From: Bacillota bacterium
Lineage (GTDB): Bacteria; Bacillota; Clostridia; Acetivibrionales; JAFADI01
Reading direction: 5' to 3'
NCBI GenBank assembly: GCA_023424965.1
Contig: JAFADI010000013.1
Location: forward strand, 1 to 11,402
DNA: 11,402 nucleotides
Of this stretch, positions 6,999-11,402 are shown piece after piece. Each line of letters begins with the position of its first letter. The stretch's first letter is position 1. The translations under genes were made by a program, and so were the position numbers. The notes beneath the pieces were generated by a model, which saw nothing but the letters and a program-made list of their open reading frames with translations, made no database searches and had not been told where the DNA came from.

Positions 6999-8708
6999 TC
7001 AGTTTTCTTTTTTCTCCATTCGCTCAGGCGCCGAGATGCTGATGAGGTTCAGCACGTTCCTTATGACGATCCTAGTGCCGTCCACCAGCAGTATTCTCGC
7101 TTTTAAAAGCTCCGCCTCGCTGTTCTTTACGTTGCAGGCATTGTAAAAGCTGTGGAAGAGGCCCGCCACATCCAGGACATACCTGGTGAGCCTGCTGGGC
7201 TCCAGTGTCTGGGCGGCGATTCTTATTTCTTCCGGATACTCCGCCAGCCTGTTCATAAGCTCAAGCTCCTCTTTCTCCTTGAGCAAGGTCAGGTTGGTTT
7301 CCCCCACACCCGGAACCTTGTGTCCCTCGGATTCCAGCAGCTTTAACATGCTGCAAATCCTGGCGTGGGCATATTGTACGTAAAACACCGGGTTCTCGTT
7401 GGACTCCTTGACCGCCAGATCCAGGTCAAAATCCAGGTGGCTTCCGGAGGCCTTGGTGTTGAAATTGAACCTGACGGCGTCCCGGCCTACCTCTTCAATG
7501 AGGTCCGTCAGGGAGATGGTGCGGCCCGTCCTTTTGGACATCCTTGCAATCTCACCGTTCCGGTAAAGCCTTACCAGTTGGAACAGAACCACCTGCAGCT
7601 TGTCCGGATTGATGCCCAGAGCCGCAATGGCGCCCTTCATCCTGGCCACATGGCCGTGGTGGTCGGCGCCCCACAAATTTATAACCCAGTCGAAGCCCCT
7701 CTTCTCGAACTTGTTCCTGTGGTAAGCAATGTCCGCGGCAAAATAGGTGGGCAGGCCATTGTTCCTTATCAAAACCTCATCCTTTTCCGCTCCCATCACC
7801 GAAGCTTTCAGCCAGAGAGCCCCTTCTTTTTCCACGGTGGCACCGTTTTTTTTCAGCAGCCCGATTGCCTCGTCCAGCTCTCCGCTGTCATACAGGGACT
7901 GCTCGGAAAACCACACGTCGTGCCTTACTCCATAGCTTTGAAGCCCGGACTTTATCCTTTCAATGTTCCTGGGCAGGGCAAATTCCACAAGGGCTTTGCG
8001 CCTGTCTGCCGTTTCCGTCTCCAGGAGCTTGTCCCCATAAGCCGCAATGTAATCCTTCATATGGTCGATGATGTCTTCGCCATGGTAGCCCTCTTCCGGG
8101 AACACAACGGCATCCTCTCCCTTGAGAAGTTGAATGTATCTTGCTTCAAGGGATATGCCGAACTTCTCGATCTGGTTTCCCGCATCGTTTACATAGAATT
8201 CCCTTGTGACATCATAGCCCGCCGCCTCCAGCACGCTGGCAATACAGTCGCCGAGGGCTCCTCCCCTTGCATTTCCCATATGTAAAGGCCCCGTGGGGTT
8301 TGCACTGACGTATTCCACCATCACCTTGCGGCCCTTGCCCACGTTTATTTTTCCGTAATCTTCTCCCTCCGACTGCACAAGTGCCAGTGCGTCATAGAGC
8401 CAGTCGTTTTTCAGATAGAAATTTATAAAGCCGGCGCCGGCGCACTCCACCTTTTCGATATAGGTTTCCGAAAGGTCCAGGTTGCCGATGATGATCTCGG
8501 CAATCTGTCTGGGTGCCTTTTTCAATTGCTTGGTAAGCTGCATTGCAATATTGGTTGAGAAGTCTCCGTTCCCCTTATCCCTGGGAACTTCTACCGAAAC
8601 CTCCGCCACCTGTGCCTGGGGAAGCTCCCCCTTCGCCGCAACCGCCGCCAGAGACTGCACAACAACTTTATTAATTTCCTGCCTCAAATTCTCCACCAAG
8701 TTTATCAT
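6999..8708 (-). CDS. argS: Arginine--tRNA ligase
   Basis: This is a cytoplasmic class Ia aminoacyl-tRNA synthetase that joins arginine to tRNA-Arg using ATP. At 569 residues it is the usual length. Residues 1-95 are the N-terminal additional domain that binds the tRNA D-loop. The Rossmann catalytic core has the HIGH-type signature in ANPTGPLHMGNARGG (HMGN at 143-146), then FYVNDAGNQ at 171-179 and GADHHGHVARMKGA around 347-360. MSKRTG at 390-395 is the KMSKS equivalent, lacking the first lysine as usual in ArgRS. Residues about 445-569 are the DALR anticodon-binding helical domain, ending near RIVIRNVLNLISISAPERM. The gene is last in the ddl-murI-DUF1934-argS cluster. Its start lies inside the DUF1934 gene, preceded by AGAGGTAGGA, which implies translational coupling. 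No T-box leader is present directly upstream. Confidence 0.98.
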   Translation of the reverse strand: MINLVENLRQEINKVVVQSLAAVAAKGELPQAQVAEVSVEVPRDKGNGDFSTNIAMQLTKQLKKAPRQIAEIIIGNLDLSETYIEKVECAGAGFINFYLKNDWLYDALALVQSEGEDYGKINVGKGRKVMVEYVSANPTGPLHMGNARGGALGDCIASVLEAAGYDVTREFYVNDAGNQIEKFGISLEARYIQLLKGEDAVVFPEEGYHGEDIIDHMKDYIAAYGDKLLETETADRRKALVEFALPRNIERIKSGLQSYGVRHDVWFSEQSLYDSGELDEAIGLLKKNGATVEKEGALWLKASVMGAEKDEVLIRNNGLPTYFAADIAYHRNKFEKRGFDWVINLWGADHHGHVARMKGAIAALGINPDKLQVVLFQLVRLYRNGEIARMSKRTGRTISLTDLIEEVGRDAVRFNFNTKASGSHLDFDLDLAVKESNENPVFYVQYAHARICSMLKLLESEGHKVPGVGETNLTLLKEKEELELMNRLAEYPEEIRIAAQTLEPSRLTRYVLDVAGLFHSFYNACNVKNSEAELLKARILLVDGTRIVIRNVLNLISISAPERMEKKEN

Positions 8709-9138
8709 CCAGATGTCCTACCTCTCTTATATGCATATAAAAATCATTTTCTCCAGACTTATTATTATCTATTTCAAGTTGATAATCAACCCAAATTTCT
8801 CCCCCGTCGTCATTTACGGCGATGTCAACCTTGTTTGTGAATACTCCGATGGTAAAAGCTCCATGCATGGTATCATAGTAGGAGACATGCTTCTGGCCTT
8901 CCTCAAAAATAAACTGGGAATTGACCGATCCGAACCGCATTAATGTGACCGTCCCTCCGGAGACCTTAAGGGTTGTTGTCGTTCCTTCCATTCCGGTCAC
9001 TTCGCTTTCCTTGTAGGTCACATAGTAGGAATCGCCCTTTTTATAGTATTTGCCTTCTGTTACCAGTTCAAGCCTGCTTGTGTCGCTTCCTTCAGAGGAT
9101 TGCGTTCCCTTGACTGAAATTATGACGTTTTTGTTCAT
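8671..9138 (-). CDS. DUF1934 (YwiB-like) beta-barrel protein, 155 aa
   Basis: The sequence fits the DUF1934 family of small cytoplasmic calycin-like beta-barrels: SYYVTYKESEVTGMEGTTTT (37-56), LKVSGGTVTLMRFG (57-70), YYDTMHGAFTIGVFT (87-101), and a GGEIWVDYQLEI strand (112-123). The molecular function of the family is not established. Its next-door position to argS matches ywiB-argS in Bacillus subtilis. The ATG at 9138 is the better start: GGGAGG is 8 bases upstream of it, but only 2 bases from the GTG at 9144. The last fifteen residues (GHLDDKLGGEFEAGN) extend past the barrel, and about twelve of those codons overlap the argS coding start. The gap of 73 bases after murI has no terminator that I can see. 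Confidence 0.9.
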   Translation of the reverse strand: MNKNVIISVKGTQSSEGSDTSRLELVTEGKYYKKGDSYYVTYKESEVTGMEGTTTTLKVSGGTVTLMRFGSVNSQFIFEEGQKHVSYYDTMHGAFTIGVFTNKVDIAVNDDGGEIWVDYQLEIDNNKSGENDFYMHIREVGHLDDKLGGEFEAGN

Positions 9139-9211
9139 TAGCACAGCCTCCCTTCATATCTTATTTTCCCATTTTTACAGCTTTTCAGCCTATAAAATTC
9201 AACTTGCCGTA

Positions 9212-10024
9212 TCAATACTTTTCTATATCTATCTTCTCGGCTGAATTTATATTTCTCTCTAAAATCGAACCGCAAAGGGGCTCAAATTTTTCAACGCTGT
9301 CGCTGGTATAATACCGGTACACCGGCTTGATATTTGTGTCCCTGCCCATATCCTTCTCTCCAATGGCCTTTTTAAGGGCCTTCACAACCTCCTGGGCGGA
9401 GTTCACAAGCTTTACACCCTCACCCATGACGCTGGAGATTGTCTTGCGGAGCAGGGGATAATGAGTACATCCCAGCACCAGGGTATCGATGTCCTGCTCT
9501 TTGAAGGAGGTCAGATACTCCTCTGCAATCCGGTAAGCAATGTCCTTCTCCCACCATTCCTTTCCCTCTTCAACGAGAGGCACAAAAAGGGGACAGGCCT
9601 TTGAGAAAATTTCAATGGAGTCATCGATCCTGTGAATGGCATTCTCATAGACTCCGCTGTTTATGGTGGCGGTAGTCCCGATAACGCCCACCCTTTTATT
9701 CCTGCTCTCCCTCACGCCGGCGATGGCTCCCGGCTGGATCACCTCAATGACCGGGATGTCGAAATTGTGCTTCACATGCTGCAGGCTGCAGGCGCTGGCG
9801 GTATTGCAGGCAATGACGATCATTTTGATATCCTGGTTCAGCAAAAAGCGGATATCCTGAAATGTGTACTTTATCACCGTTTCCTTGGATTTGGTGCCAT
9901 ATGGGGCTCTTCCGTTATCACCGAAATACACCACACTTTCAGAGGGAATCAGGTCCATGATCTCCTTCAAGACCGTCAATCCCCCCAAACCCGAATCGAA
10001 AACACCTATTGGACGGTTATCCAT
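9212..10024 (-). CDS. murI: Glutamate racemase
   Basis: This cytoplasmic enzyme interconverts L- and D-glutamate without a cofactor, supplying D-Glu for the second position of the peptidoglycan stem peptide. At 270 residues it is the normal length. The signatures are complete. GVFDSGLGGLTVL at 7-19 carries Asp10 and Ser11. FGDNGRAPYG is at 34-43. The first catalytic cysteine is Cys73 in ACNTAS, and the second is Cys186 in LGCTHYPLL with His188 next to it. The ribosome binding site AGGGGG lies 13 bases before the ATG, a rather long spacing. The start codon is 21 bases after the ddl stop, so the two wall-precursor genes are surely cotranscribed and both feed MurF/MurD substrates. Confidence 0.98.
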   Translation of the reverse strand: MDNRPIGVFDSGLGGLTVLKEIMDLIPSESVVYFGDNGRAPYGTKSKETVIKYTFQDIRFLLNQDIKMIVIACNTASACSLQHVKHNFDIPVIEVIQPGAIAGVRESRNKRVGVIGTTATINSGVYENAIHRIDDSIEIFSKACPLFVPLVEEGKEWWEKDIAYRIAEEYLTSFKEQDIDTLVLGCTHYPLLRKTISSVMGEGVKLVNSAQEVVKALKKAIGEKDMGRDTNIKPVYRYYTSDSVEKFEPLCGSILERNINSAEKIDIEKY

Positions 10025-10045
10025 AAATAATAATGCGCCCCCTGT

Positions 10046-11146
10046 TTAAATTTCTCTCTTACTGTCTTCAAACCTTTCAATGGCCAGGTCAATGAGCCTT
10101 TCGATCAATTCCGGGTACGGAATGCCGGAGGCCTCCCACAGTTTGGGATACATGCTGATGCTGGTAAAGCCGGGAAGGGTGTTGATCTCATTGATATAGA
10201 TTTCACCGGTTTCCTTGTGGACAAAGAAGTCAACCCTGGCCAGGCCTGCACAGTCAAGGGCCGTGAAGGCTTTCACCGCATACTGTCTTAGCGCCTCAAT
10301 GGTTTTTGGGGGCAAGTCCGCCGGGATGATCACTTCAGAACTGTCACCGGACTGGTATTTGGCTTCATAGTCATAAAACTCATTGCAGGGAACCACCTCT
10401 CCCACAGTGGAAGCAATGGGGCTGTCGTTGCCCAATACGGCGCATTCCACTTCCCTGCCGTTGATAAATTCCTCTACAAGGATTCTCCGGTCATACCTGG
10501 CGGCAAAATGCAGTGCATCCACAAGCTCCTTTCTGTCATGAGCCTTGCGCACCCCTACGGAAGACCCTGCATTGGAGGGTTTGACAAACACGGGGTAGTC
10601 AAGCTTTCCTTCAACCTGTTCCGCAAGGCTGTCTGCTTCTCCCTCGACCTGCTTCCTGCCGAACACCAGGTATTTCCCCTGGGGGATGCCTTCCTTTTCA
10701 AATACGATTTTTGAGTAGGCCTTATCCATTCCCAGGGCAGAGCCCAGGACGCCGCAGCCCACATAGGGTATTCCCGCCAGCTCAAACAGGCCCTGAATGG
10801 TACCGTCTTCCCCATTGCAGCCGTGCAGGACGGGAAAGATTACATCGGCAGGCCTGTTGTCGGCTTCCGCTCCTGCGGCCTTCAAAATATTCCTTGCCGA
10901 ATTTGCCGCCGCCAGTAAAGGAGTATTCTGATTTTTTCCCTCTAAGGCCAGGGCCTCCCATTCACCGCTCCCTATCTTTTCTACCGGTCCGTCGTAGCCC
11001 AGCCATCTGCCGTCCCTGGTGATGCCGATGGTTACAACGTCGAATTTGTCCCTGTTGATATTTCGTATGACCGACTGGGCGGATACCCTGGATACCTCAT
11101 GCTCGGACGACTGTCCGCCAAAAACAATTGCGACCTTCTTTTTCAT
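10046..11146 (-). CDS. ddl: D-alanine--D-alanine ligase
   Basis: This cytoplasmic ATP-grasp ligase makes D-Ala-D-Ala for MurF. With the ATG at 11146 it is 366 residues, typical of the family. Glu15 in VFGGQSSEHEVS binds the first D-Ala. HGCNGEDGTIQG is at 109-119, the ATP-binding loop KPSNAGSSVGV at 189-199, and EEFINGREVECAVLG at 225-239. The omega-loop motif FYDYEAKY (257-264) has the tyrosine expected of D-Ala:D-Ala rather than D-Ala:D-Lac enzymes. RVDFF (304-308) and INEINTLPGFTSISMYPKLW (318-337) supply the metal- and substrate-binding residues (Glu320, Asn322, Ser331). The start is chosen over an ATG at 11188 because GGAGG lies 5 bases before 11146, the family begins there, and the extra 14 codons would cover a leader hairpin. 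It is the first gene of the cluster. Confidence 0.98.
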   Translation of the reverse strand: MKKKVAIVFGGQSSEHEVSRVSAQSVIRNINRDKFDVVTIGITRDGRWLGYDGPVEKIGSGEWEALALEGKNQNTPLLAAANSARNILKAAGAEADNRPADVIFPVLHGCNGEDGTIQGLFELAGIPYVGCGVLGSALGMDKAYSKIVFEKEGIPQGKYLVFGRKQVEGEADSLAEQVEGKLDYPVFVKPSNAGSSVGVRKAHDRKELVDALHFAARYDRRILVEEFINGREVECAVLGNDSPIASTVGEVVPCNEFYDYEAKYQSGDSSEVIIPADLPPKTIEALRQYAVKAFTALDCAGLARVDFFVHKETGEIYINEINTLPGFTSISMYPKLWEASGIPYPELIERLIDLAIERFEDSKREI

Positions 11147-11162
11147 ATTGACCTCCGCTAAC

Positions 11163-11188
11163 AAAAAAATGGTCTGAATTATGACCAT
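11163..11188 (-). terminator. Terminator-like hairpin in the ddl leader (possible attenuator)
   Basis: On the minus strand ATGGTC (11183-11188) pairs with GACCAT (11169-11174) around an 8-base loop, followed directly by a run of T to 11163. It sits between the ddl promoter and the ddl ribosome binding site, about 16 bases before the start codon. The stem is only 6 bp with three G-C pairs, so termination would be partial at best. Confidence 0.4.
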
Positions 11189-11238
11189 ATTTATATAAGA
11201 CTCTATTATTAAGCTACCATGATAAAATTATATTTTTC

Positions 11239-11267
11239 ATTTTACTATTTAAGTACGTAGACTTCAA
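11239..11267 (-). promoter_or_regulatory. Sigma-A-type promoter for the ddl-murI-DUF1934-argS cluster
   Basis: On the minus strand TTGAAG (11262-11267) and TAAAAT (11239-11244) are separated by exactly 17 bases. Transcription would start near 11232, giving a leader of about 86 bases before the ddl ATG. Confidence 0.72.
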
Positions 11268-11352
11268 GTTTTTTGAGGAAATAAGGCTTTGCAGCCTTTC
11301 CAGGATGTTCCTTCATGTTTGCCCGCCTGTTTTTTGATGAGAGTATTATCAT
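11245..11352 (-). CDS. Candidate 35-residue peptide upstream of ddl
   Basis: An ATG at 11352, four bases after GAAGGAG (11357-11363), opens 35 codons ending at TAG 11245-11247. The product begins MIILSSKNRRANMKEHPGKA and ends PYFLKKLEVYVLK; it is strongly basic. I recognise no family. It overlaps the -35 of the ddl promoter at its end and the divergent plus-strand promoter at its start, and I see no promoter of its own in the window. It also contains an inverted repeat, AAGGCT/AGCCTT (11283-11298). Chance reading is quite possible. Confidence 0.25.
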   Translation of the reverse strand: MIILSSKNRRANMKEHPGKAAKPYFLKKLEVYVLK

Positions 11353-11397
11353 TTTTCTCCTTCAATGCTATAATGGTAAAAGAATTTACAAGGAGGT
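11346..11397 (+). promoter_or_regulatory. Divergent promoter and ribosome binding site for a plus-strand gene beyond the right edge
   Basis: TTATCA (11346-11351) and a perfect TATAAT (11369-11374) are 17 bases apart, and TGC before the -10 makes it an extended -10 element. Transcription should begin near 11381. AAGGAGGT at 11390-11397 is a near-ideal Shine-Dalgarno, so a start codon is expected within a few bases past the window end. The leader would be only about 20 bases. Confidence 0.75.
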
Positions 11398-11402
11398 AAT
11401 TT

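Noticed and set aside
7365..8285. Long plus-strand open frame (306 codons) opposite argS
   Set aside because: It is an antisense shadow of a highly conserved synthetase gene; the translated sequence has no domain features.
8709..9211. T-box leader for argS
   Set aside because: The argS upstream region is coding sequence of the DUF1934 gene, and the 73-base gap after murI is too short and lacks T-box landmarks.
9139..9211. Internal promoter before DUF1934 (TTGATA with TATAGG)
   Set aside because: The spacing is only 15 bases and the -10 match is poor.
11147..11188. Upstream ATG at 11188 as the ddl start
   Set aside because: It has no ribosome binding site, adds 14 residues not seen in the family, and covers the leader hairpin; the ATG at 11146 has GGAGG and the family's N-terminus.

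Overview
The window looks like a chromosomal segment of a clostridial Bacillota (class Clostridia). The reasons are the cell-wall and tRNA-charging genes of Gram-positive type, the linkage of argS to a DUF1934 (YwiB-like) gene that is also known in Bacillus subtilis, strong AGGAGG-type ribosome binding sites, extended -10 promoters, and very large secreted Ig-like/IPT proteins typical of Clostridia. I cannot name a genus. There are no RNA genes, insertion sequences, phage genes or CRISPR arrays that I can see.

Layout. Positions 1-5973 (minus strand) hold two tandem giant exported proteins. Upstream is a complete 1261-residue protein made of SbsA/Big_5-like and IPT/TIG-like beta domains. Eighteen bases after it comes an IPT/TIG repeat protein of at least 723 residues that runs off the left edge. 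Positions 5974-6354 are a 381-base divergent regulatory region and the most unusual part of the window. On the minus side it has a series of small inverted repeats, then a strong Shine-Dalgarno sequence separated from the surface-protein start codon by an 11-bp hairpin. On the plus side an extended -10 promoter fires directly into a 99-base imperfect inverted repeat, which would form the 5' end of the transcript of a DJ-1/YajL-family gene (6355-6900). A 15-bp bidirectional terminator (6959-6992) separates that gene from the convergent minus-strand cluster.

Positions 6999-11146 (minus strand) read, in order of transcription, ddl, murI, DUF1934, argS. The first two make the D-alanyl-D-alanine dipeptide and D-glutamate needed for peptidoglycan stem peptides. 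The DUF1934 gene overlaps the argS start by 38 bases. A good sigma-A-type promoter (11239-11267) and a short terminator-like hairpin in the leader precede ddl. The right edge carries a divergent promoter and ribosome binding site for a plus-strand gene that starts just outside the window.

How it fits together: the right half is a housekeeping unit for cell-wall precursors plus arginyl-tRNA, the left half is a cell-surface or extracellular protein unit, and the DJ-1 gene sits between them as its own transcription unit. The gene functions are mostly conventional; the novelty candidates are the RNA-level structures in the 5974-6354 region and the anchoring question for the two surface proteins.
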